Assembly: GCA_902806595.1 (NCBI GenBank)
Contig: CADCXC010000005.1
Coordinates: 2,852,001 to 2,916,000, forward strand
Length of the DNA: 64,000 bases
Source: Pyrenopolyporus hunteri
Lineage: Eukaryota; Ascomycota; Sordariomycetes; Xylariales; Hypoxylaceae
Direction: 5' to 3'
Shown: one piece after another, positions 24,230 to 35,100 of the stretch
How the letters are laid out: the number at the start of each line of letters is the position of its first letter
Numbering within the stretch: position 1 is the stretch's first letter
Translations under genes and position numbers: made by a program
Notes under the pieces: generated by a model
Database searches by the model: none
What the model was told of the DNA's origin: nothing
What the model saw: only the letters and a program-made list of their open reading frames with translations

Positions 24230-25183
24230 ATGAGCTCCACCGAGAAAACCGAGCCTAAGGTTGGAGAGGTCAAGCCCGCCGAGATGGCCGAGAACAAGCC
24301 TCTCACCTCCTCGTCTGTATTTTCCATGTTTGGCGGCGGCGCGAAGAAGGAGAAAAAGGAAGGAGATGAGGACCGTGGTGACGTTTCTGGTAGCGCCAAG
24401 GCCCAACGCGAGGCTGCTGCCGCCGCGAAGGGCGACGATGATGTGCGTATTCGCTTATTCCTATATTCCTCCCTTCAATGGCCTGGGTAGACGCTAACAA
24501 TTTTCACCCACGTAGGATGAAGTCCCGGAGTCGGAAGACGTCCATTTCGAGCCCGTTCACAAGCTTACCGAAAAGGTCAAGACGGTCACGCACGAGGAGT
24601 CCGAGGAGGAGATATTCAACATGCGGTGCAAGATGTTCAAATTCACTCAAGACGCCGATGGAAAGGGTGAATGGAAAGAGCGTGGCACCGGACCTCTCCG
24701 TCTGCTGAAGCACAAGGAAAACGGCAAGATCCGATTGGTCATGCGACGGGACAAGACCCTCAAGGTTTGCGCCAACCACTACAGTATGTCTGCTCTCAAC
24801 CCCTACCAGCGATGGATGACCGGCTAAGTAGGCGACCTATCTAGTTACTCCTGACATGACGATCGCTCCGATGTCTACTAGCGACCGTGCCTGGCTCTGG
24901 AATGTCGGCGCTGATGTTAGTGAGGGTGAGCCCGAGGCTATCACCGTCTCCGTCCGCGTAGCCAACGCCGAGAGTAAGCCGTCGCCTCTGTCTGTCCTGT
25001 TGCAAAGACTAACACATATTCACCCGCTATCTAGATGCCCAGCTGTTCAAGGAAGCTTGGCTCGGAGCCCAGAAGGAGAACGAGGCCCTATTTAAACAGG
25101 CCAAGGCTGAAGCAGGCAAGGAGGAGGGGTCCGAGTCTAAGGCTGAGGAGGAAAAGAAGGAGGAGCCCGCTGCCTCTTCGTAA
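24230..25183 (+). CDS. yrb1: Ran-specific GTPase-activating protein 1 (RanBP1/Yrb1)
   Basis: RanBP1 binds Ran-GTP, stimulates RanGAP and releases Ran-GTP from exporting karyopherins on the cytoplasmic side of the nuclear pore. Four exons (24230-24442, 24516-24783, 24845-24973, 25035-25183) give 252 residues. The first 75 residues are low-complexity and charged (SVFSMFGGGAKKEKKEGDED). A Ran-binding domain covers about 85-215: EVPESEDVHFEPVHKLTEKV, the hallmark GEWKERGTGPLRLLKHKENG near residue 120, RLVMRRDKTLKVCANHYI, and MSTSDRAWLWNVGADVSEGE. The tail is an acidic, lysine-rich EEKKEEPAASS. All introns restore frame with GT-AG borders. Start is the first ATG (24230); a GTG nine bases upstream is ignored. 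Larger Ran-binding nucleoporins (Nup2, RanBP2) are excluded by the size and the absence of FG repeats. Confidence 0.95.
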
Positions 25184-26548
25184 TCGGCGGTAGTTACGGC
25201 GTCAACAGTGGTTCAGGCCTACAACCCAAGAGAACGTCTTTCGACTCGGGATTACGCTGGGATTCTCCTGCACGATGATTGTGCGGAGTCGCTGTTCCGT
25301 GGTGGAAGGCTTGGAAAGTAGGACATGTCCTAATTGATTTATTGAGCAGTGATGGACGGTAATGATTACGACGGGAGAGAAAGAGAGACAACTAGATAGT
25401 CTATGGGGCGGATTGAGCACTACCTCCCACCACCAATTGCCACGGCACTTTGTCCCCTGCAAACCAGTTCATAATGAATACAACCCCGGTCCCCCTGAAA
25501 AAAGACAATATTCTGGTATTGCCAATAGAATGCAAAGAATTCTCACAGCCACTCAGCCATATCTGGTCACAATTATGAATGGAATTCGAATACCTCTCTG
25601 AAAGGAATATGCCTTTTTTGAGGGATTCTATATTTATCCGTAAAACTGTTATACAGGATGACATTGTCCGTGCCAGGTCAAGTTTATGTCGTTAAGTACC
25701 TAGGTACACGTCATACCAACATGTCTATCTCCTTTCACCCTAATATATACCTAGGTACTCGGAGTAGGTACCTACATACCTCTTAGATATGTGTAGCTTG
25801 AGTTTTTCTACAGGGGGGTATGATGTGTACCTAGACTTACATGTATGTATGACTTGGGTAGGTACCTACCTACCCACCTACATGTAGGTAGGTAGTGTAC
25901 CCAGATAGTGGGCAATTAGGTTAGAAACGTAGGTACCCAACATACATCTTACAGATGTGTAGGTACGTCATGGATAGGTAGGGTATCATTGAAGTCGAGG
26001 TACCTGGGTTGAGCTTTTAATGGGAGCCACGTGACTTCGCGAGAAAATCGTTATCTCTGTGATTTTATCTTGACGCGTCGCTTTTCGACCCATTTCTTAT
26101 TCCATCTACTTCCTTCTTATCTCGCAACGACCCCTACCAATCTAATAGCCGGCATCACTCGCGATCCCATATTATCTAGCAAACGGCGCTAATTCTTTCT
26201 TCAGCCGCCAGGAAATCCAGAACCTAGAAAATCTACGATCGCTCCGTCCGTCTACTTCGCAGCTCCCAATTGCGACGCTATTCCTACCGGCTTTTCTTCT
26301 AGACGCCTATAATTACGTAGGCGGGGGAAGAGGGGCAGGGATACCTTTAGCTCTTAGAAGCTTTTTGAGTTGCAAACAAAGCGACGCCAACATTACCTAC
26401 CTACATAGGTACCTACCGAGGTATTTATACAGTATTAATCCCTGGTAACTACCGGCATTTTTGTATGCTGAGCGCCATAATATAAAAGTCACAACATCTC
26501 CTTCCGTTGCTGTGCCGGCATTACGTTGATCAACAAGTCGCATCGATT
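25184..26548. other. Gene-free region with a dense palindromic array
   Basis: The first 300 bases are probably the RanBP1 3' UTR. From 25690 to 25995 the DNA is almost entirely GGTACCTA-type repeats and their ACATGTAGG variants. A shorter run (26390-26425) lies about 125 bp upstream of the next start codon. No gene is visible. Confidence 0.6.
25690..25995. repeat. GGTACCTA-type palindromic array
   Basis: The longest array in the window. It includes TAAGTACCTAGGTACACG, TAGGTACCTACCTACCCACC and repeated ACATGTAGGTAGG. The arms are self-complementary at many scales, so the single strand could fold into several hairpins. Confidence 0.8.
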
Positions 26549-28553
26549 ATGGCCCGCAAGAAACGACAAACTCGACTCACCTTCGAGCCCGTAGGAGCTT
26601 CGGGTTCGCCAAGCCAATCTTCACCCGCCACTGCGCCGTATACCGGGGATGTAAATGCGGGTAGTAGCCCGAGCGGCGTTTTCCCATCGCAAGATCAGAC
26701 TACTCGCACCTTGGGTCATTTAAAGAAGATGCAGAGCGGATCGCGAGGCTCCACTGGTATGTTCCCACTGTTCTGCCTTCCTCCCGTCCAGACCGGATAG
26801 TAGCATCTTGTATAGATATTTTGACTTCCGTCACTATCGTTGAGCGCTCATAATGAATTTCTTTATGGTACACCGTTCAAGATATCGTCACAATGCTCAC
26901 AATCAGATAGGGCCGTCGGAGAATGCGATATCGTCAACGAAAGCATCCGCTGTTCATTTTATGCCAAAGCTACGTGACTCCAAGCGCATTGGTGCGGTTG
27001 ACGACTCCGACTCTGCAACGGAAGCCGATGATAAGGCACTAGAACGAGAGGAAAATAATACTGCTCTGAAGTCGTCGCAGTCAGTCTCAACTAGACTTCG
27101 GCATGTCGTGATTGAAGGCGACGATAATGACGACGACGAGGATGACGAGGAGCCGATCGCTCCTCCTTCCGCGCTCAAACGTCGACGTCCTGCTGTAACG
27201 GTTGTAGACGAAGACGAAGACGAAGACGATAAGCCTATCGTCATGCCTAGTCCATCGAAACGTTCGCGCCCCCTCTTTATTGATTTGGAAGGCTCGAGTG
27301 ACGAAGATGCTTCACCAGTGAAGAAGAGGAAGATGAGGGCCGCGACGCCAGGCCGGCTTAAGAGGCCGGCTTCGCTGGCTTCTTCTTCTCCTACGAAGCG
27401 GGGCGCGCCGAAAGGACGCCGTTCCGAAAAGCAAAAGAAAATGGAGCTTCTTCGCCGCCGAAGAGCAGGCGAAAAGATAGACGAGCTTACTTCGTCGGAA
27501 GAAGACTCTGGTGACGAGAAACGTGGGATTTATGACACAGATTCGGAGGACGAGTTCGTCGTTCTGAAAGAATTTGACGACGAGGAGCCAGCAGAAGAAA
27601 ACGAAGGCGAAGGACGCCCCAGCCGCACTCTTCTCGAGGAGGGGGAGGTGGTTGCGAATAGAAGCCTAGGAGGATCCAGGCATCATGGTGGCGGAGATGA
27701 AAACGGCGACGATGACGATTTGAATGATTTCATTGCCGATGATGACGACGCTCCTCTGGGAGCTCCTGCGAACCTTGGTATCCCTCTAGAGTTCACATCT
27801 CTAGCACACAGACCCCTCAAATATCAATTCCCGTACGCTATTGAATGGCTCGTACACAATCGAATCAACCCCGCATTCGAGAGGAATGACCCTCTTTATA
27901 CCAACGCTTGGCGTAAACTGAACGACGAGATTCAGGGCCTCGCGTCCTCCAAATTTGCCTCAGCCGCTTGGAAGGCCGAATTCTACCGCACGCTGAAGGG
28001 AAGGCCTAAGATGGAAGCGTACGAGATAGACGGCTACGATAAGAGTAGCGGCCTTTACGACACGTGTGACGCTTGTGGCCGGGGGAATCATCCCGCTTCA
28101 TTTAGGGTCGTTTTCCAGGGTCATCCCTACTACAAGAACACGCTTGCTGAAGTTGAGTCGGATTCGGACGAATCAGAAGGCGACGGCGACGAAGCGAGCG
28201 ATCGTGAGTCCGTGGACACACAAGGTATGACACTGCCGCCCGTGAGCAAAGAATGGTACGTCGGCACCGTGTGCTGCAGCAATGCTGAGACGGCGCACAG
28301 CCTAATCCACTGGAGGCATGCACTGAAGGAGTGGGTCGAGGAGCGGCTTGGGGACGAAGGGTGGATGACGGCGCGGAGGCTTAGGGAGCGCGAGCGCATG
28401 AAGGCTGGGAAGCGCCGCAAGCTTGCTAACCACATAGCCGATGATTGGCGAAAGAAGGGTATCGTGGCCTCTCTATACCGCGAATTTAAGAATACCCTAG
28501 AGGAAGCTCGTAATAAAGCCACGACGGGCCGTATTAGGGGTGGGCTCCATTAG
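26549..28553 (+). CDS. DUF4211 domain protein, probably nuclear
   Basis: Two exons (26549-26756, 26911-28553; intron 154 nt) code for 616 residues. The N-terminal 350 residues are disordered, alternating acidic blocks (DDNDDDEDDEEPIAP, DEDEDEDDKP) with basic ones that look like nuclear localisation signals (ALKRRRP, SPVKKRKMR, GRRSEKQKKMELLRRRRAG). A compact domain begins near residue 358 (LGIPLEFTSLAHRPLKYQFP, then AIEWLVHNRINPAFER). It contains the paired-cysteine motif YDTCDACGRGNHPASFRV (about 450-468) and WYVGTVCCSNAETAHSLIHW, which I take as the fungal DUF4211 domain. Cys/His spacing suggests metal binding, but that is inferred. The molecular role of this family is not known to me. Start is the first ATG, MARKKRQTRLTF, resembling a short basic chromatin-protein terminus. 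It converges on trpC, with stops 289 bp apart. Confidence 0.85.
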
Positions 28554-28842
28554 CTTGTGTGCCTAACACGATGGATCTGCTGGTTTTGTTTTGAACCTTT
28601 TCGAGGTATAGGGCTTCATAGCCTCGTTTTACTATTGTACGTTTGTGGGAAACGGCCGGAATTTATAACCCAGCTGGATGCTAGGCTCTTATGGTGGGTT
28701 CGGCAAGAGTAGGGCAGTTTGTATGGGTCAGGAAAGATACGAAGTTACGAAGTCAACGAAGTTTACATGAATATTTCAAACTAGTAATCTATTCTTTTCA
28801 TCGCTCACTTAGTTACTACCTTGGCATCTGCAGTCCCGCCTC

Positions 28843-31241
28843 TTATCGAATCGCCTTTGCTCTCTTGGTAAAATCCCGTATCCGCTCTAGGCTCTGTTGG
28901 CCGTCGCTATCTTCGACGCCGCTGCTGACGTCCACGCCTATGATCCTAGCACTATCGTCGCCGGCGCCCGCCACCACATCCGCGACATTCTCCGGCGCCA
29001 GACCGCCCGCCAACATGATGCGCAGCTCCCTATCGCGCTCTAGCGCCGCCTTGATGTCGACGGCGTCTAGCAGCTGACCGGACCCGGACCCGGAGTCAAA
29101 CAAAGGGGCAACGTGGTAGCCGCGGGCGCCAATACCAGGTTCTCCCGGCGCGAAGCGCCGCAGGACAGGCACAGGGATGGCGCGCGCCCACTCGATGGGC
29201 TCGTGGCCATGCAGCTGCACAATATCGAGGTCATAGCGTTTCTGTAGCGCGAGAACCTCGTCCAACGACTGGTTCTGAAACACACCGACGAGAAGTGGGC
29301 GGGTGCGATCGCGGGACGTCAGCTTGCGGGATGCCGAAGCGAAGAAATCGCTGGCGATATCGCCGGGCACGCCTTTGTCCATCGAAGAGGCGGCTAGTGT
29401 AGGTCGAGAGACACCGTGGACCGCTTTAGAGATGGCTCTTGCGGCCTCGTCACTTACAGTGCGCTTCCGCCCCGGTACGAGGATCATGCCGATCAGGTCT
29501 GCACCGGCCTCGGCGGCAGCCAGCGCGGCTTCAGGGGTGCGTGTACCACAGATTTTTACGAGCAGAGGCGCGGATGGAGGACTCTTCTGGGCGGTGGCTT
29601 GGCCCGTGCAAAGCTGTTGGATAAATTGTGATGCATCGGGAGCGCGCATGATGGCCTCACCCACTAGGATCGCGTTAACGCCATCCTTGTGGTTGGCTAC
29701 TACGTCGTCATGGCTGTTGATTCCGCTAAGCGCGCATATGATGGTCTCCTTAGGCACTAAACTGCGTAACCTACTCGTAGTGCCGAGGTCAACCTCGAAC
29801 GACTCGAGGTTACGGTTATTCACGCCGATGACTTTGGCGCCTAGCTTGACCGCTATGTTCATCTCCTCCGCATTCTGGACCTCGACAAGAGGCTCCATCC
29901 CTAGAGAAAGTGAATACTGGTATAGGCGCGTGAGTAGTTCTACGTCGAGCATCTTTACGATGAGCAGAACGGTGTCGGCGCCGGCGAGCCGCGCCTCTAG
30001 GATTTGGTACTCGTCGAAAATGAACTCTTTGCGCAGCACCGCAGGCCTATTGGGCATGGCATCCAGCACCTGCCTTACGGCGCGGAGATCTTCAATACTG
30101 CCTTTGAACCAGTCCGGCTCCGTAAGAACCGAGATGACGCTGGCCCCGGCGAGCGCATATTTCTTCGCCTGTGAAGGTGCGTCAATATCGAGAGCAAAGA
30201 TACCTTTCGAAGGTGAGCCACGTTTGATCTCAGCCATGAGAGAAACATCGAACGGACTTTGGCGTAGCCGGTCGACGAAAGATACTTGAGGCGGAGCGGC
30301 GTTGAGCTCGTAAGCAGCCTCGAGATCTCGTACACGTTGTGACGGGATCTCCTTCTGGGTTGCTACGGCTTCCTTTCGACGAGCATATATTTGCTGTAAA
30401 ATATTGTTGTTCTTTGGGGCCGCTGCGAAAGATGGCTTTCCAACGCCGTTGCTCACAGCGCTGTCGGCTTGAACCTGCTTCTGGAGCCGTTCGTTTTCGG
30501 CCCAAGTACCCCCTTGCATATGTAGAAAGTTCTTGATCATTACACGGCCATCAGCCGAAAGGATACTCTCGGGGTGGAACTGGACACCTTCAACAGTGTA
30601 TTCCTTATGGCGCACGCCCATTATGACGCCCTTCGAGCCGTCGTCCTTTGGAATCCAGGAAGTAACCTCGAGGCACTTGGGGAGGGTGACGTGTGTACCG
30701 GCAAGTGAGTGATATCTAGTGACCGGAAGACCTTGGGCCATTCCTGCATATACGCCTTTGGAATCATGTGCCAACGGCGAGGTCTTGCCATGCAGGATCT
30801 CGCCGGCGGAGCTCACGTCACCGCCGTAGACGTCGAAAATGCACTGCCTAAACACACTCAAGTTAAGCATGGAGGGGGGGGACGAGACGCGGCTTAGAAG
30901 GAATGGATTGTGACTCACTGGCCCATGCAGACTCCGAAAATTGGGATCTTGCCCGCGAAGTGCCTGATAGCATCTCGGCTGATGCCCGAGTCGGAGATGG
31001 GGTGGCCAGGACCGGGACTGATAACGAGCTGGGTTGGTTTCTTGGCAATGAGTTCGTCGAGGGTTATCTGGTCGTTTCGATATACAGTAACCGTGGCGCC
31101 CTCGAGGACGAGATACTGGTACACATTCCAGGTGAAGGAGTCATAGTTGTCAATGAGAATTAGGTTTGAGGCTGTAGGGATGGAAGGTGACGGGTCAGGG
31201 TGGTGTGGGGAGTGGTCGATGATGTCCAGCGTCGAAGTCAT
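28843..31241 (-). CDS. trpC: Trifunctional tryptophan enzyme TrpC (glutamine amidotransferase / IGPS / PRAI)
   Basis: One polypeptide carries three activities of tryptophan synthesis: the glutaminase subunit of anthranilate synthase, indole-3-glycerol-phosphate synthase and phosphoribosylanthranilate isomerase. Two exons on the minus strand (30919-31241, 28843-30847; 71-nt intron) give 775 residues, close to fungal orthologues. The amidotransferase (about residues 25-215) has VISPGPGHP, the catalytic Cys105 in GVCMGQQCIFDVYGG (split by the intron) and VQFHPESIL. The IGPS domain (about 250-515) shows LMAEIKRGSPSKGIF, VLRKEFIFDEYQI and VIGVNNRNLESFEVDL. The PRAI domain (about 535-775) shows VKICGTRTPEAA, DIVQLHGHEPIEW, LAGGLAPENV and GVDVSSGVED. 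All catalytic motifs are intact. The separate anthranilate synthase component I is not in this window. Start is ATG at 31241, with divergent Nup188 875 bp away. Confidence 0.97.
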
Positions 31242-32116
31242 GTTCTACTTATTTCTCTTCTTCCTCTTCTTCCTACTTTCGGTCTTCTTGTCACTGTTGC
31301 CTGAGGGGTTTTTGTCCTTCTTCCTCTTTGTATGTTTTGGCTCTAGCCTGTCCGACGGGAAGATGACGCCTAATTGGTGGATGGCTCTTCAACCAACTGG
31401 GGTCAGAAATGAGGGTATCTCGACTCTTGCTGTATCAGCGATCGAGGCTTCTGCTTTGATATCTGCCGTCTGCCGTACACGAGACTTCAACTCTGAACAA
31501 AAGGAAAGAGATGGTATTAACAGGAAAGACACCGGAACACCTAATTATACGGTGAGAATCTCACTCTACCATTCCAGCCGCACTTCCAAATATAAGTCAT
31601 CGGACGACGCAGGAGGAAGAAATGGCAGATCCTTCAGAATAAGTACCCATGTACCACATTATGTACCTCTCACGCACCTCTTGGAGGGGTACCTAGGTAC
31701 CTAGGCAGGTACTGATTCCTTGCCACATCAATGTCGGTGTTTGCTTTGTCTCCATGTCTCCACAACTGAGGCAGGGGAGGGTTCAGCTCTAACTAAAGCC
31801 CTAACCAAAGCGGGGTTAGCGGCATGAGTACCTGCACGGACACGGGTGGCAGGTGGATGTACCTAACATGTAGCCCTCAGAGCTGGTTAAACATTCTTTT
31901 CCTTTTTTTTTTTTTTTTTTTTTTTTTTTGTTACTTAAGCAACGTCAGCATGGGAGCTGCAATACCTTAAAAAATACATTGAAGCAAGTAGCCCGCGAAC
32001 ATCAATATTTCCTTCAAGCGCGTCGAAGCAGTAGCCAACAGCTTCTTACTCGCTCCGCCAATTCACATGCATTCAATGCACAATCAACTGCGCATTGCCT
32101 GCTGATAGCTGCAGCA
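31242..32116. promoter_or_regulatory. Shared divergent upstream region of trpC and NUP188
   Basis: About 875 bp separates the two start codons. The trpC-proximal part is strongly T/C-rich on the plus strand (TTCTTCCTCTTCTTCC), that is, purine-rich in the trpC leader. A GGTACCTA array is at 31685-31705 and a poly-T run of nearly 30 is at about 31902-31929. I looked for a Gcn4/CPC1-type TGACTCA in this stretch and did not find one. Confidence 0.5.
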
Positions 32117-35100
32117 ATGGCAGAACCACTATCCGACGACGTTTATCTCCCCCCTTTGGAGCCCTGTTTGAAGGGCGACACCATTGTTTTGTAAGTACAA
32201 TACTGCAATGCTGTGATGCCGAACTGTCGAAACCTCGAAACCTTCCCCCAGGTTGCTGACTTGATTCTTCACTCCCACCAGATCATGGAAACTACTAGCT
32301 TCGGCCTTAACAGACCCATCCGGTCACCGGCAGAGCAGTCCTGCCGTCGTCGATTATCTTACCGATCCTTTAGTCCAATCCTTCTTCACCAAACCCGGCT
32401 CGGCCTTCGATCCGCCAAACGACAAGAGCCCTCACCATGCAAATTTTGTCAAGAAGACCGCCGCTATCCAGGTCGCGCCCGCCCCAAATGACAAGTATGA
32501 TATCAATGTTATCAAGGAGGACGCTCTCTGGCTGAGCAACAACGCCCGCATAAACGAGGTTGCTGCTCTTCGGGTAGTCGTTATCGAGTTTCAGTCGCGT
32601 CCCACGACTCAGCTTCTTGGTCCTATTTCCAACCAAGATGTCGCAAATCTACGCGAAGCTGCCGGTGCCGCGAACGCCCAAACCACCAATATCCTCCCCG
32701 GCTTAAACATCGCGGGTACACTTGACGCCGCTGAAATACAGGCGAACTTCGAGAAACCCGAGAGCAGGAAGCGGCGCATATTCCAAACTTACCTTGACGA
32801 GTGCCGCTACTATGCAGCTACAAATGACTACATATTCACGTTGATGCTACAGGAAACCCTACCCACTTCGCCATCCAACGATGCGTCGAGGGCGATCCGG
32901 AAGGCCTACCTAGAAGCCTATGGCATGTCTCCCAAGCAACCCCAGAAATCCCCAAGCGATACTCCCACGAAGACTTTCCACGCCCTCGTGACTCAATATT
33001 TGAATCTACTACCCGATTCCATCTCACGGTCTCAGGCGGCTCTTGATTCTATGGTGCAAGATAAGGTTCTATTGACCGAGGAGCTCAACGAACGATGGAT
33101 TCAGACGTGGCTTACCGAAGTCATGCACCGAATGGTCGTAGTCTTCCAGCTACTGGATCTTTCAAGCGATGTTTTCGTATCAGCTCAGCTTGCCCAGCAA
33201 TGGTTTTCTCTGGTCGGCGCGTTAAGCTTCCTAGAACAGCTTCAAGGGGTAAGTTGCCTAGACTGTATCACAGACCGAAGTACGTATTCTTTCTAACACC
33301 ATGCCTAGTTTCCGGAAAAAATAGCAGATCTAGCAGCTCCGTTACAGTGCCTCGTCTGCGTTATCTCCCTGTCTGTTCTTAATCTCCCGAGGATGATGGC
33401 CTTCTTCGAGGGAGAGGTAGATTTGAACACCGACGATGAATACCTTGCCTCTTCAAGCGTTCTTGAACACATCCACGACGTGCTTGAAGGCGCGATCGAC
33501 GTGGGAGCGTCTTACGCGGTTCCGGTTCTGTTTGCCTGGGTCCCTGTTGTACATGCTATGTTCTCATCCTATCAGGAACGTGCAGAGAGACGAGATGCCA
33601 TTCAGAATGAAAAGGCCGTCGAGAACTATGATTCGGCTACACAGATGACCCCTACTGCAGGCAGAAGGAATTCTGCGGGGAGCATCACCACCATTGATAA
33701 GCGCAGATACGACGACTTTCTCATTAACAAGAGTTTAGATCGTGATTTTAGACGGGTCCAGCTGCTTGCAGCGGTAGTTACGGATAAAGCACGAGTCTAC
33801 GACGTCGTTGCCGCAATGTCGTCTTGTCTGGGTGACTCTGATACTGCTATATTCCCCGCCTCGATAGGATCGCGGATGAGGGTGGCGTTTTTGGACTTAC
33901 TCAGAGTTACTTATCCTTTTGTAGGGTACAAGTCGGAGCCGGTCTATGCCCTGCTGGCGGTACTTTCCGGAGGTCAAGGCTACTGGGATCTCTCACGATC
34001 TCGTACTACTTCCGCAGAGCCAGACGTGCTCAGCCTAGCTTTAAACGATGAGATAATTCTCGAAAGCTATTTCCATCAAGCACTAAACCGATTTCCATAC
34101 GAATTCATTCCATTCCTCACGTTATGCCGGACCTTCTATACTTCATACCACACCGACGAGAGCAATCATGAACTCATCCTGAAACTCTTACAGAGAACAC
34201 CTACGCTTACGTTCACTTTACCGGACCATTTCAACGAGTACCAACTTGCCTACGAGGAGGATAATTCTAACGGTTTTGAGTTCCTGGAAGATTTCCCGCT
34301 TCTTTCGGTAGCGTCAAATCGGAAGCGGGCGACAGAGGAGGAACCGTTTATAATACCAGCAGGTACCTATGGCCGCTTCGTTGTGGACGAAGGCAGAATC
34401 GTGCGAGTGGAATACGAACACTCAGCCCTGGCTCTGCTTGGGAAGAGACTAGATGCCAACCTCATCGCAAACAAGTATAACATGGAGCTCGGGGAACTCA
34501 CTACGGAAGAAACCGCGGAAGCCATCTCGCTACTTGCCACGCTTGTGCGCACGGAATGTCTAAGAATAAATACGTCAGACGAATGCTCTTCCGAAACGTC
34601 AGAAGCCGCGTTAGCTATCGTAGGCGAGGCTAGCCGAGCGTTATCCCGGACCAAGGATATCATATCGGTTGTCTGCGATACGCTAGACGTCCTTCTGGAT
34701 GCAGACCCGGAAAGCAATGGGTTGGCTGCCCTTGTAGCTTGTCTGCAGTTCCTTCACTCTGTTCTGCCAATATGTCCGGGCAGGGTCTGGTCGTATATGT
34801 CACGGTGCGCCATTCTCGGCAACCAGGGCCAAGGAGGTCGGCTGGCAAGACTAGTTGGAAATCTTGACCTGTCGGACGTTCGATTCGAGTTCCTAATGTC
34901 CGCTGTGCGCCTCTTCTCCAGCCTCATCGACAGCGCCATGAGCAGCTCGGTACGACGGAGAACGGGCGCCAAGATAGGTTCTCGGCAGAAACAAGCCCAC
35001 GATATCTGGCTAGGGGTATCAGACAAGATAGTCACCCAAATATCCCTATCGATCGTGCGAGCAGCAATGGACGTTCTAGAAAGTTCGTCTACTTGGAGGT

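Noticed and set aside
30911..30918. TGACTCAC, a Gcn4/CPC1-like site in trpC
   Set aside because: It coincides with the intron donor inside the coding region (the donor GTGAGT is its complement), so it is explained by splicing signals and not by promoter position.
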